DNA of 64,000 nucleotides from Nannochloris sp. 'desiccata' (taxonomy: Eukaryota; Chlorophyta; Trebouxiophyceae; Chlorellales; Chlorellaceae), in the NCBI GenBank assembly GCA_019044685.2, contig JAGTXX020000010.1, positions 930,001-994,000 of the forward strand, read 5' to 3'. The notes beneath the pieces were generated by a model. That model made no database searches and had not been told where the DNA came from. It worked only from the letters and a program-made list of their open reading frames with translations. The first letter of the stretch is position 1. The number at the start of each line of letters is the position of its first letter. Positions 35,262-47,100 of this stretch are shown piece by piece. Position numbers and translations under genes: made by a program.

Positions 35262-36363
35262 TTAGAACTTCATCAAGTGTGGCCTGTCACCGCTCTTAAG
35301 AGTAAATCTGGTGGCAAGATACCCCTTGAGCTCGTCAGAAAGTCCAGAGAGGAGAGCAGCATCAACAGCCTTTTGGTTGGCAATATACTCTGCGGGAAGA
35401 GCAGTTTTCTTCTCTTCCTGTGCGAAGAAACCTTCCTCGTCACGCTGTTTACGCTGCTTCTTCTCAGCAGAGCGGAAGTAAGAGTCATCGAACTTGGCGC
35501 TATCTACTTTAGAGACATCAACCTTGGTGGAGGTGGCAATAACGTAAGCCTGGTTGATGCGGCGGAGAGGGACACCGTTGAGCTTGAAAGGACCAGTGAC
35601 CAAGAGAAGGCCAGAGGGGAGCTGTCCGAGGAACACCACACGCTTACCCTTGAAGCGACCGGCCAAGAGAATGAGGACAGTGCCTGGGGTGATGGAAGAG
35701 CGAAGCTTAGCAGGGCGGCGGATTACGCGGCGAGCAACGGGCTTAGGGGCATCCTCAGCAGCGTAGTACTTGGGTGCCTTGTTCGAAGCAGCATCAGCGG
35801 GCTTGGCAGCCTTGGGGTGCTGAGGGAATTTGCCGCCATTCTTTTTCTTGATTGCCCACAAACCACTGCAAATGTTAAATTAAGGGAATAATGGTCAGAA
35901 TATATGGAAAGTTGACTAATAAATTACTTAAATATGCTGATTCAATTCAAGAATAAGCTCAAAAGGTTGAGCTGAATTCTTTAAACAAATTAGCATGATG
36001 GAAATGGCCTGGAAGTTGGCTGCAGAGCTTGTTTGCTATGTTGTGCCAGGACCCATATACCCCACATATCAAATTATAAATTTCATTTAATAAAAACACA
36101 AAGCTGAGCTTTCTCCAGGTTGCCGGCTTCAAGAATTCATAAACAGATGAAATAGTTGCCGTGGCTGCCAGTGGATCTAGCTGTCGTTTGCCGCTATGTA
36201 AATTATCTAATGGCTGTTCTAAACATTAATCAGCTGCGAAAGCTACATGCTGCACACTTCCAGACCCTCGATGGTCTCCCATGTTTTCTAAAACTGCTCA
36301 CCGTCTGTGGTAAGATTTTGAGCGGCCATGGGCCTCAATGCCCTTTGCCAGCTCCTTTGCCAT
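35262..36363 (-). CDS. RPL6: 60S ribosomal protein eL6
   Basis: Structural protein of the cytosolic large ribosomal subunit. Exon 1 is 36363-36302 (starting [20 protein letters not shown]) and exon 2 is 35865-35262, giving 221 residues. The 436-bp intron lies after the conserved RSxxYxRR-G segment, so phase and homology agree on this upstream exon. The body has the family's [40 protein letters not shown] and [19 protein letters not shown]. It is divergent from DPE1. High confidence. Confidence 0.95.
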
Positions 36364-36766
36364 CGTGTATATGTGTTTTACGAAGGGATAAAAGAGGCAG
36401 AGAAAGGCCACCGAGAAGGCCCAATGTTGGGCCCGCTTTGGCGAACGATTTGACCATGGGAGAGTTTAGTAAATTGAATTCAATGCTTTCACTAGTCAAA
36501 ATGCTTGCTTATTGTCATACAGATTCTTTGTTCGCCATTGATCTCATTAGATTGAGTCATCAAGCAGATCTAGTGGTTCCACCCTCACTCAACAAAGAAA
36601 ATCGTTGCTTTAAGTTAGGTTTTAGTATACCTTGGGGACAGAATCTTCTCTTGTTCGCTCATTTCTAGGATCTGAGAAGTATTTAACAACATACATAATC
36701 CTTTACCTAGCAGATATACTTAGGATTGATTGGTGTTCATCCTGCTGAGCCTCTTAAATTTTTATA
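36364..36766. promoter_or_regulatory. Divergent promoter region eL6 / DPE1
   Basis: About 400 bases between the two start codons. Plus-strand open reading across 36156-36668 is explained by the eL6 first exon and leader, not a separate gene. No promoter motif is claimed. Confidence 0.4.
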
Positions 36767-38656
36767 ATGAAGGGCATGGTCTGCACACCCACCACCACGA
36801 CCAGCAACAGCTCTGTTTTATTGCATCAAGGTGGCACTAAATGTATAGCTCTGCGTCGCTTTGTCGCTTCTTCTGGAAACATACCATCTATAGTAGCTAG
36901 TGCAGGAGGAACACACTGTAGCAACCAACTAGTACTTCGAAAGCTGCAGCTCAACCATGCCCGCCTTTCCCGCTCTTCTGGTTTTTCTACCACCACTGCT
37001 ATGGCCTCTTCTTCTTCCTCGATCACCCCATACCCTGACCCATACCCTGGAGTCAAACCCGGACAGGATCTTCCTCCTGGCTATGATCACGTTGGCCCCT
37101 CTCCACCAAAACATCGCCGGGCGGGTATCGTACTTCACCCAACTTCTCTCCCAGGCCCCTACGGCTCAGGTGAGATTGGCACTGAAGCTTTACGTTTCGT
37201 AGATTGGCTTGTTGATTCAGGTATCCAGATCTGGCAGATGCTGCCATTAGTTCCACCAGAAACTACCTATTGGTCTCCATATTCTGGATTAGATGCTCTG
37301 TGTGGAAACACATTGTTAATTCCTCTTGAAGGTTTAGTAGAACTAGGTCTTCTTGAAGCGAGTTCATTACCACCACATCAACCTTCAACGCAAAATGCAG
37401 ATTTCCCTGCAGTAGCTGAAGTGAAGTTGCCTTTATTAGAAACCGCTGCAGCAAGATTATTGGATGGAGCTGAATTTTCTGGGTTACGTAATGATTTGAA
37501 CACGTGGCGTCGTACAAATGCTACCTGGGTAGAAGAATCTGCGTTATTTTCTGCAATTACTGAAATTCCGGAGCTTGATGAAGTCGCTTGGTGGGATTGG
37601 CCAGAAAAGATTAGAGACCGTGATGCTTCTACGTTGGCAGAATTAAAAATAGAACACGCGCGTAGAATAGATGTATTTATCGCTTTACAATTCTTATTCG
37701 ATAGATTCTGGAGAGCTGTACGTGATTATGCTAATGCTCGTGGAGTTGTTCTTATAGGGGACATGCCAATTTACGTTGGTGGTCAATCAGCTGATGTGTG
37801 GGCAAATAGAAAGTTGTTTGAATTGACTAAAGATGGCAGTCCTGCGTTAGTCAGCGGTGTACCCCCAGATGCGTTCTCATCTACTGGGCAACTATGGGGT
37901 AGTCCTTTATACGATTGGCAAGCACACGCTGCTGAGAAATATTCTTGGTGGATTCGTAGATTTAAAAGATCATTGGAATTGTATGATGAGACTCGAGTAG
38001 ACCATTTTAGAGCCTTTGCTGGCTATTGGGCAGTTGAAGCATGGCGTGATACTGCAATGATTGGTACCTGGAAACGTGGGCCTGGTGCTGATTTATTTGT
38101 TGCTTTAGAAAAGGCATTTAGGTCTAATCCAATTCTAGCTGAAGATCTGGGAGTCATCACTTCTGATGTTATTGCCTTACGTGATGCTATAAATGCACCA
38201 GGAATGCTTGTATTACAGTTTGCATGGGGCGGTGGTGCTACAAATACTCATTTGCTTCACAATGCTCGTGAGAATTCTTTTGTTTACCCTGGCACCCATG
38301 ACAACCAAACCACAACTGGATGGTGGCAACACGGTGCAACTCCCGAAGAAAAAATATTAATTAAAAAGTATTTAGGTATGGCAGAGTCTGATGAAGATAT
38401 CTCAGGTGCGTTTATGCGTGCTGCCTTTGGATCTGTTGCGAAAACTGCGGTTGTGACCATGCAAGACGTTTTGAGGATGGACGACACATGTAGAATGAAT
38501 ACACCTGGAAAGGCAGAGGGAAATTGGAGTTGGAGGTTGGAAGGTAATAGTGCAAATGAAGTGTGGGATATATTGAGAGAAAATGCTGATGAACTCAGAG
38601 AGATGGTGAAAATTACTGATAGATTATCAGAGGCGCACAAAGAGACCGAAAATTAA
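36767..38656 (+). CDS. DPE1: Plastidial 4-alpha-glucanotransferase (disproportionating enzyme, GH77)
   Basis: Transfers maltooligosaccharide units between alpha-1,4-glucans in plastid starch metabolism. Single exon, 629 residues. The first ~85 residues are Ser/Thr-rich, basic and poor in acidic residues, as expected of a chloroplast transit peptide. The GH77 barrel begins at RAGIVLHPTSLPGPYGSGEIG. Catalytic residues are visible: nucleophile Asp about 412 in RVDHFRAF, acid/base Glu about 459 in AEDLGVIT, and Asp about 512 in GTHDNQTTTGWW. No N-terminal CBM20 domains are present, so it is DPE1-like rather than cytosolic DPE2-like. Absence of introns is notable beside split neighbours. Confidence 0.95.
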   Translation: MKGMVCTPTTTTSNSSVLLHQGGTKCIALRRFVASSGNIPSIVASAGGTHCSNQLVLRKLQLNHARLSRSSGFSTTTAMASSSSSITPYPDPYPGVKPGQDLPPGYDHVGPSPPKHRRAGIVLHPTSLPGPYGSGEIGTEALRFVDWLVDSGIQIWQMLPLVPPETTYWSPYSGLDALCGNTLLIPLEGLVELGLLEASSLPPHQPSTQNADFPAVAEVKLPLLETAAARLLDGAEFSGLRNDLNTWRRTNATWVEESALFSAITEIPELDEVAWWDWPEKIRDRDASTLAELKIEHARRIDVFIALQFLFDRFWRAVRDYANARGVVLIGDMPIYVGGQSADVWANRKLFELTKDGSPALVSGVPPDAFSSTGQLWGSPLYDWQAHAAEKYSWWIRRFKRSLELYDETRVDHFRAFAGYWAVEAWRDTAMIGTWKRGPGADLFVALEKAFRSNPILAEDLGVITSDVIALRDAINAPGMLVLQFAWGGGATNTHLLHNARENSFVYPGTHDNQTTTGWWQHGATPEEKILIKKYLGMAESDEDISGAFMRAAFGSVAKTAVVTMQDVLRMDDTCRMNTPGKAEGNWSWRLEGNSANEVWDILRENADELREMVKITDRLSEAHKETEN

Positions 38657-38898
38657 ATACCGTAAATTCTGAAAAGGGATTTTTAGCATGGAATTGTTTT
38701 CTTACATATTTAGTAATACATACTGTAATTAATTAATAAATAAATAAGAATAAACTTGGTTCTGTACTGTTGTTTCTGTGTTTAATTAATAATGTCTTAC
38801 AAAAAAGAATTAGAGTGTGTTCTCTTTGGCTTTAATCAGCTGAACAAGGAGAGAGGAACCCCAAAAAGAAACTGTCCCTATATTATGCAAAAAAGAAT

Positions 38899-39695
38899 TT
38901 ACCACTCAACACCTGCAGCGGCAGCGTAATCCTCATCATCAGAGGACTCTTCAGCAGGGATCAATCCCTTCTCACGCAAGAAATTGAATCCAGCAGCAGT
39001 GCACTCATCACGCATCTTCAAAGGGAAACGACCAGCCTCGGCATCACCGGGCACAATAAGCTTGGCGAATTCCTCAGACTTTTCAACAACTTGGACCTGG
39101 TCCTTGACGGGAGCAGTCAAAGCATCAATCCATTCCTGCATGGTGACACCCTTGGCCTGAGAGACAGCAGAGGGGACATTGAACATGATTGCCAAGTGCT
39201 TGTCGCCTGCTGAGAGGAAGGCCTTGCCGAGGTCATCAGCTCCACCCTTGCGTTCTTCGGCAGCCTCGTCAACCTGGACGTTGGCACCGTTCATGACCTC
39301 TTGAAGGAGATCCATGTCACCCTCGGGGGTCTCGACGGACTGCATATTTTATAGGTGAATGATAGTTAGAAAAGTTTTTGTGGCCGGCGTGATCAAAAAA
39401 TCAATCAAAGTAATTTGTCTCAAAGCGTTGAATACTTACCACGTTGAAGAACATGACACCTCCCATAGCAGAGACACCACTGCATATTTCAAAAGTGGAG
39501 AAATTAATGTTAAATATCTTAAAGCAAGATGCAAGAGATGAATCCAAGTGAAATTTCAGTTGGGCTGACGGCAAGGTGCGCTCTTGTCAGTTATTTTAGG
39601 AACTCCTAATCACAGATCTGAATCACTTACGCAAGATCCTGGCCCTTCTTGCCTCCCTCCTTAAATGCAGCAGCAACTTTCTTAGCGTCAGCCAT
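38899..39695 (-). CDS. Conserved small protein of unknown function
   Basis: Exons 39695-39631, 39479-39440 and 38899-39339 give 181 residues beginning MADAKKVAAAFKEGGKKGQD. The joined sequence reads GVSAMGGVMFFNVSVETPEG, then a highly patterned middle (VDEAAEERKGGADDLGKAFL, LAIMFNVPSA, VTMQEWIDAL) and an acidic C-terminus SSDDEDYAAAAGVEW. It is soluble, acidic, with no signal peptide or membrane helix. The even composition and codon bias (few rare codons, like eL6) suggest a highly expressed protein. I recall similar uncharacterised proteins in other protists but cannot name the family. Confidence 0.75.
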
Positions 39696-40019
39696 TTTTG
39701 TGATTTTGCTTTGATGAGTTGTAGATGAAGGTTAAAAACGAAAACCCGCGATTTGATGGAAAAGTGAGAATTCAAAGAGAGCCACGGTGGAGTCAGGGGT
39801 CTGGCTTTAAGCGCAGAGACCGTTGAAAATTGGCCGCCTCCAACCTCAACAGCAGGCAGAGCACACACAGGCTGGATTCTTCTGCTGCACCTACTCACAA
39901 ATTTTGCTATATCCAGTTTTAATTTGTTACACTAAATTTAAATTAAGAGCTAATTGGAAAATTTACAATTGGATATGAAATTGAAAATGACTTAGCCTCT
40001 CATCCTAGGAGACTAACCA
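39696..40019. other. Intergenic region up to the LINE 5' side
   Basis: About 325 bases upstream of the conserved small protein (-). It contains that gene's promoter and the unmarked 5' boundary of the retroelement. Nothing else is recognised. Confidence 0.4.
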
Positions 40020-40292
40020 AGTAGGTCAGTCATAGTGCAATCACACCTACCCCCACTTAATGAACTAGATTCTCGCACCGTCAGACCCTTAGGGGGCGCC
40101 TGTCCTCATCTAATGAGGAGTGGCTTGCTGAAGGAATGTCAATCTCCTGTCTCTAGTTCAATCTCCATAAGAACAGAGGGTTTCTATGTTGTGAATGCCC
40201 TAACTAGGTCATGCACCACGCTAGATCCCCCCTGGTCGCCCAATACCCCCAATTCCCCACACTATTGTGCTCTAATAAAGATTCTACATCTG

Positions 40293-41369
40293 AAAATGAC
40301 TCCCTTCAACAACTCACCCCATCCCTCCAAACTTTTTTTCAGACGCATCCCGATTAGACATTACTTTTCGGAAATTTTTATGTCAGCCCCAGACAGTCAA
40401 ACTACTAGTGGAAAACGCAGTAAACGTTACGAAAACATGAGTAATGCCGACGAAACCCACCAAAACGGCCAACAATCAAATCCCATGGACACCTCCTCCA
40501 ATGATGCCGCCACTACCGCTGCCCTTACCGCTGCTGCTGCAGCTCTGCAGAAGCTGGCTCCGGCACCTACCACCTTTACACCCAAACCCTACAGCCACCT
40601 ACAAGACGGAGTTTTCTACCTCCCAGCCCTCCCACTCTTCACCTACTTGAAACTACAAGTTGCAGCCCATAGAGAAATCAATGGCTCCAACAATTTTTTC
40701 AATAGTACGACACTCCACGATGAAATGAACTCCATTTCATTCTATGGTATCAACTGCCGTGGCGTTCAAGTTGAGGACGTTAAAAAAGCAATGGAGACAT
40801 GCCTTGCCTCCCATGCAGCCATCACCAAAGACCTTTGCACCAATCTCTATGTCCAGGTACACCCACAAGAGCTTAATGTCAACTTGGCTGGTGGCCTCAT
40901 CACCATACATCGCACGCCACTCCCCATAACAAGAGGCCTCCTTGATGGCTCTATTAAACTAGAGATTAAAAACAATGGCCCTATACCTCCCTTCATGTTT
41001 CTTGACAACGAAGCGGACCCCGTTGACCCACAAACATCCATGCTGACCCTTACCTCGGAGATCTTCAAGAACCGCTCACCAACTGAGTGCACAGCCATTA
41101 TCTTGTCCTTAGGTCAAGCCTTCCACCTACATGGCTGCCATAATCATGCCAAAGCCCTCAAATTTCACACTCGCTCCGTCCTCCGCCCTGTGTCCCGCCA
41201 AGGCACAGTCCTCGCCTTTGACCCCTTGGCCAATACGGTATCAATTAAAGTACCCACCCTCTTTTATGCCAAAATCGTTGTGGATGCTGAAGGTATTGAC
41301 TTCACTGCCAGTCCACCAAGCCCATCCCTCCCCCCAGGCACCTTCAAACTCCATGGGTACTTTAATTGA
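40293..41369 (+). pseudogene. LINE ORF1-like region, 3' end rearranged
   Basis: Open reading frame with possible starts at 40293 or 40380 (MSAPDSQTT). It is hydrophilic at first, with an Ala-rich stretch at 40500-40560, then a folded-looking region (FYGINCRGVQVEDVKKAMET). No zinc knuckle or RRM is evident. From 40932 on the DNA is the left arm of an inverted duplication, and the frame stops inside the duplicated arm, so the native C-terminus and the join to ORF2 are lost. Function unknown. Confidence 0.6.
40932..41256 (+). repeat. Left arm of inverted duplication in LINE
   Basis: 325 bases that reappear in reverse complement at 41354-41679, with about 97 bases between. The arms differ by a few substitutions and one inserted base (near 41530). 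Confidence 0.95.
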
Positions 41370-41679
41370 TACCGTAGTGGCCAAGGGGTCAAAGGCGAGG
41401 ACTGTGCCTTGGCGGGACACAGGGCGGAGGACGGAGCGAGTGTGAAATTTGAGGGCTTTGGCATGATTATGGCAGCCATGTAGGTGGAAGGCTTGACCTA
41501 AGGACAAGATAATGGCTGTGCACTCAGTTTGGTGAGCGGTTCTTGAAGATCTCCGAGGTAAGGGTCAGCATGGATGTTTGTGGGTCAACGGGGTCCGCTT
41601 CGTTGTCAAGAAACATGAAGGGAGGTATAGGGCCATTGTTTTTAATCTCTAGTTTAATGGAGCCATCAAGGAGGCCTCT
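41354..41679 (-). repeat. Right arm of inverted duplication in LINE
   Basis: Inverted copy of 40932-41256. It gives a minus-strand open frame reading SLGQAFHLHGCHNHAKALKF, the same as the plus-strand ORF1. The EEP-coding sequence resumes at about 41683. Confidence 0.95.
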
Positions 41680-42189
41680 AGTACACTCAGCTGGCATAAT
41701 GATTGGTATCTCTACCAGATACTCTGCATGTTTAATTCAGAATATTGATCCTCCTAAACAATTCAATGGCCACCTCTTACAAATAAAAATTTCACCACCG
41801 CACGGCTCACCGCTCTCAATAATAGGCTGCTACTGCCCGCCCAACAGCACCCCTGATAATACAGCAATCAGAAATCAAATATTTAATTATCTCTACAGGT
41901 ATATTTCAGAAAACCCAACTGAAAGAACCCTTTTCTTGGGAGATTGGAATGCAACTTATTTCCTCGGCAGCGGTGACACCACCTGCCGCCAAGGCGATGC
42001 AGCATTCCAAGCACTCTCTACTGCCTACCAACTAACATCTGCATTTAAAAACTCAACCTGCCCTAGGCAAGCTTCACATGACCGAGGCGGACGCCTTGAT
42101 GATATTCTTTGCTCAGCTGATGATGTAATATGCCTGGACTCTTTATGTAACTCACCTCTGGATTGGAGCTCGACCTATATTGTTTTGTA

Positions 42190-42590
42190 CTATACTTCTT
42201 CAACCTGCATTGAGAGCCCAATACACCCTGTCTTTCCCATGTGGCTCAGGGTAGATATCCGGAGGGCAGAGAGAGCTTGGATTCTACTATGTTGTTTTGT
42301 ACTTTTTCTAGTGGACATGTTGGGTCCTTTAGCTTACTACTTATTAGATCTTAGATACATTAATGATTTTTGCATATTGGCATATTCGTATTTTCTAGAT
42401 ATGTAGTTTACCTACATTTAGCTTGCATATTAGCATATCATGGGACAAGGGCTTTAGTTTTAGTTTTGTTAGATTTTCTTTTTAGTAGTTCTTTTTCCCC
42501 TTTAACTTGTCTCATGCTGCACTTACGCAGACTCTGATTCGCGCCTCTGTTGCCACTATGTCGGAGGATAAACTGTAATGAATGAATGAA
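42190..42590. mobile_element. Probable nested insertion in the LINE endonuclease domain
   Basis: About 400 bases without coding similarity split the EEP domain between LCNSPLDWSS and IQSERSNNHPQILN. The block is T-rich and ends with a GTAATGAATGAATGAATAA tail, like the short tandem tail of a truncated LINE or SINE. The left edge and target duplication could not be fixed. Confidence 0.55.
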
Positions 42591-44021
42591 TAATTCAGTC
42601 TGAACGCTCCAACAACCACCCTCAAATTTTAAACCACCCCTACACTGGAATCAGCGACCACCTTCCAGTAATACTACACACCAGCGACCAGGACCTCTTT
42701 TCCTGCACCATCCATCCTATTGGTGAATTAATTTACCAACAACGAGAGCCTAACTTTATACGACCTTTTCCAAAAAATCAACTTCAAGCATTCAAACAAA
42801 CTATAGCAACTGATTTTCATGCTGAACTCTCAAATAATCAGCAAGCTATGAAAGCATTACTACAAAACCACAGCACCACAAAACTTGATGCAGTAGATGC
42901 AAAACACCAATCCATAGAAACTATCCAAAATATCTATACCGTCGCCCACTCCTTCTTCCCAAAACAGCAACCGCGACCACCACAGACAACATCACCCCCT
43001 GGAGATGCCAAAACATGGCTCCCTAGCGTCAAAGGACGCAAATTCACCAAAGCTTTAACGCTTCTCACTGCGTGCAAAAAGCTAAAGAGCTTGATCAAAA
43101 CAGCAATGTCAACTCCACTCTCCGCTGTTGACCTAGAGACTGCTGCTGAACTTTTACCCCTCCTCAGTGGTCATCTCACAGAGCAACAAATCCCAACGCA
43201 GAACCAACTATCCTCCATTATCAATGCCACTCTAGGTAATGACCTAATTTCAACACTAAATACCCTCCAGCAAAAACAAAAGGAAATATCAGACACCATC
43301 CGACGAGAGCACCATAAAAAGGAAAAAGAAAACGCCTCGGCAATGCAGCAAAAACGCTATAAACTAAAGAAGAAAACAGTCCATGCTGAGATCCTAGATA
43401 TCAGCAACAACACAGGTGGTCCTGCTACCTCCGCTCACCTTTCCTCTATGATGCACCCTATCAAGAATACCACCTGCACCTGCCCCGCTACGGTTCTTAA
43501 TGCATTGACAGCACACAATCGCATCTTAAACTCAGTCAAAACCCCTAAATTAACTACTCAATACCCACCATGGACTAGTCCCTCACTAGATTCGGTAGTT
43601 CTAGATACTTTTACTATAGACGGACTAGACACTTTCAATATAGAAAAGAAAGCTGATCCTACGACCCCACTTCTTCCCTCTCTCACTTTCCAAAAGTACC
43701 AAAAATCTCTCCATTCTCTCAAAGATGGCAAAGCTATTGGCAACGATGGCATTCCCTATGAAATTCTCAAACATCTCCCGGACTCGGCGCATGAAATGCT
43801 CTACTCAATGTTCAAATTGATGTGGAAATTCAGCTACACTCCAAAAGAATGGAAAACTGCTGAAATTACGTTGTTCCAAAAGAAAGATCCTACCTACCTG
43901 CCAGCAAATTACCGCCCCATTGCAGTACACCTTACAATATACAAGCTCTGGACGCGCTTTATTACTGAAATCACGCAAACCTTTGTTGATGATAACAATA
44001 TTTTGCATTACTCACAAGAGG

Positions 44022-44059
44022 GCTTCACCCGTGACCGCAGCTGCGGTCACGGGTGAAGC
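44022..44059. repeat. Perfect 38-bp palindrome in RT domain
   Basis: GCTTCACCCGTGACCGCAG followed directly by its reverse complement, with no spacer. It starts within codons for GFTRDRS of the RT and destroys the frame. Confidence 0.97.
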
Positions 44060-44073
44060 TTGCATGGGAGGCC

Positions 44074-44111
44074 TTGCATGGGAGGCCTCAAATTTGAGGC
44101 CTCCCATGCAA
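44074..44111. repeat. Second perfect 38-bp palindrome in RT domain
   Basis: TTGCATGGGAGGCCTCAAA followed directly by its reverse complement. Its first 14 bases are also directly repeated at 44060-44073, immediately after the first palindrome. RT coding resumes at ~44108 (AIQLLTLALE). Confidence 0.97.
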
Positions 44112-47100
44112 TTCAACTACTTACCCTTGCTCTTGAAGACGCTAGAGAGTTCAAAAAGGATATTTTTGTCACCAAACTTGACTTTACATCTGCCTACAAC
44201 TGCATCAACCACGATAAACTCTTCTACATCATGAGCCAACTTGGCTTCCCGCAAGACGTTATTGACGTCTTAAAATCACTCTATACCGATGCTGCTACCA
44301 TTCTAGTCACACCACTAGGTCGCTCTACAGCCATCCCACAAGCAAGTGGTGCTGCTCAAGGCGACATACCATCCCCTCTTCTCTTTAACATAGCTATAGA
44401 ACCTCTCTGCAATGGCTGCACCAAAATAAAGGCGCCACCAAGAAAGGATACGAATTTGAATCTCTCAAGAAATATTCTACAATCAGCCACGTTCCTGAAC
44501 ATCATCAGCATCTGCCAGCTACTGGCTATGCAGACGACCTGCACCTCATCGACAGTTGTGTAAGTAATCTGCAACAACAACTTAATAAAATTGAACTCTA
44601 TTCTGAATGGATGGGAATCTTCCTCAGCCCCCCAAAATGTGAAGCGTCAGGCATCATTAGATCTCCTACCACAACTACGGCAGAAGCTGCTCTAGCCTCA
44701 CTCACAATTTATAACAAAGCATTCTCCCTGGATGCTACTAACCAACCCAAAATTATACCAGGAAATCAATCTTCTAGATTCCTAGGCACCTATCTTTCTG
44801 TTGCCCTGAACTGGGATGGTCAATTTGAAACTATCTCAACAAAATTAAAAGAGCGCAGCGCCCTTATTTCAGGGTGCTCACTAACAATGAGACAGAAGCT
44901 CCTCATGGAAACTTGGTGCCTCTTCGGTGCCATCGAACATACGTACTGTGTAGCAGCATATTCACCTCACCAACTAGCAGAACTAGACAAAATCAGAGCA
45001 GCGACAATCAGCAAAATACAACACCTCGTCAGAGCACCAACAGACTTTATCTTCCTAGCACCAGAAGATTATGGCCTGGGCCTTGAAAGCTTCCAAGAAC
45101 GTTTTGTTAAATCAATTAGCAAGCACTTGCTTACTATGCTAAACGACAAAAGCAGGCTTGGCACTGCTGCAAGAGCCTCTCTCTACAATTACAAACTCAA
45201 AAACAAAGTCACTCCTGTGCGCCAACCAACCAACAATGGACATCTCCCTAACTTCGACATCAATGACTCAAATACACTAGTACGAATGCACAAATACATT
45301 CAAGCTTTCAATATAGTACCTCTTTACAACTTCCATACAGCACATATCGAAGTATATGAGCTATGGAACACCTTAACCAACACTAATAGTCTTTACCAGC
45401 TGCAATACCCACTAGAAATGCTCTGCAACAAAATAGCTCTCCCTCTATGGTCAGAAAATCACTTCAGCCTCAGCAATCTCATCTCCTTCTCCACCGACAC
45501 CATAAAAAGGCCCCACCAACTCACCACTAGCCCTATCCCTTCCCCTACCTTCGTCTCCGCAGTAGAACTACTCATCAAAGTAGTCTGCTTGAGAGAAAAA
45601 TATAACCCACATACATCCTACACCAACGTGCCTATTCATAGCCCTGAAGCTAGGAAGGTTCCACAGGAACTGCTAAACCTTATAGCCTCTGCCTCCCACA
45701 CCACTGGTAACACCTCTCGCAACAGCGGCTACAGCATCAACAATAGAGTACAAAGAAGCATACCCCTCAGAAGTGACCCACCATCATACATTATTCCCAC
45801 CACAGGTGATACCAACACTAAAACACACCCTTACCCCAGCAGCTGCTGGCTCAACAAAATTAACTTTGTCACCACCTCCTGCAACCCAGACCATGATATT
45901 CACCCTACTGGGGAATACGAAATAATCATAGACAACAACATGGCTTGGTACTATAACACCAATGGAGAATGCCTAGCTGCTACCTCCACTAACACACTTG
46001 AAACTCTACTGCAACTCTACAACAAAGGCCTCACTGCCACTGCAGAAAGCAAAGCCATCATTTGCAAGACAGCAGCAACCCATGCAGGCAGATTTGAGGA
46101 TCCTACCTACCACCCTAAAACACCTATTAAAGGACAGAACTTCACACTACCACACTCTATCCTCCAACCTCTCATATCAGCAGCTAATGTTGATACAAAT
46201 TGGCTCTCCACTCCCCTCACCACTACCGCTGGTCTAGCTAAATTCTGCCACACCAAGGACATTGACAGCGCTTTTGGCACAACCAGCCCAGCGTTCTCAT
46301 GCCAATGGAAAGGTAGAGGTTTAGTTATCCCGAATAATAACTCAGAAGACATCGCCAAAGCCCTAAAATGGGCAATTCTTTCTACCACCAACACCACCGC
46401 CGACACCACCACAACCCCCACCTACACCATACTTCTCTGCATAAAGCCAGAATCACTGGCTGGAATCAACAAATTTATTCACCACCCTAACGTTTGTACC
46501 CTCCTAGAGATACCAACCCCACCAATAATATCTTTAAATTCTTGGAGAAAAACAGCTCCTCACGCACCCCTCCAAAACACTCGGCCGCTCCTCGTTCTTG
46601 CCATCGCCAACGAACCAGGCTACCAGCAGCTAACAGCTCAGCTAGGCCCCCTTAAAACCATTATTCAGTCCCTCAATCTCCCAGCAACTACCACTAACAC
46701 CAAGATAGCAGCTTTAGAAGCCTCCATTCAAGCTTGGCTACCCAAACTCCAAAACAACCACAGTGCCGCCACCACCCTTGGCCTCGCCCCCTCGAAAGAA
46801 TTCACCAAAGCACTCACTACACCACCTTTCTTAACAACTACTCACATTCTCAACACGGCAGAAGCTGTCCAAACCTACATTGATAGCCTCCCCACAACCA
46901 AAAACCTTAAATTTGCCAACAGACGTATTATATATACAGACGGTAGCAAAACTGAAACTGAAATCTCAGGCGGTATCTACAACGCCAATGATAACACCTC
47001 AGTACACATTCAACTGCTTGGACACAGTTCTATCCTGAACACATGCTTTAGAGCTGAAGCAGCTGCAATCTGCCATGCAGTCGATACCCTTGACCCGCTG

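Noticed and set aside
36156..36668. Plus-strand 170-residue open frame upstream of DPE1
   Set aside because: It overlaps the first exon of eL6 on the minus strand, whose product (GRSKSYHRR) matches the family and joins in phase; the plus frame has no protein-like pattern.
41241..41507. Minus-strand frame resembling LINE ORF1
   Set aside because: It only reflects the inverted duplication of the plus-strand ORF1, not a second gene.
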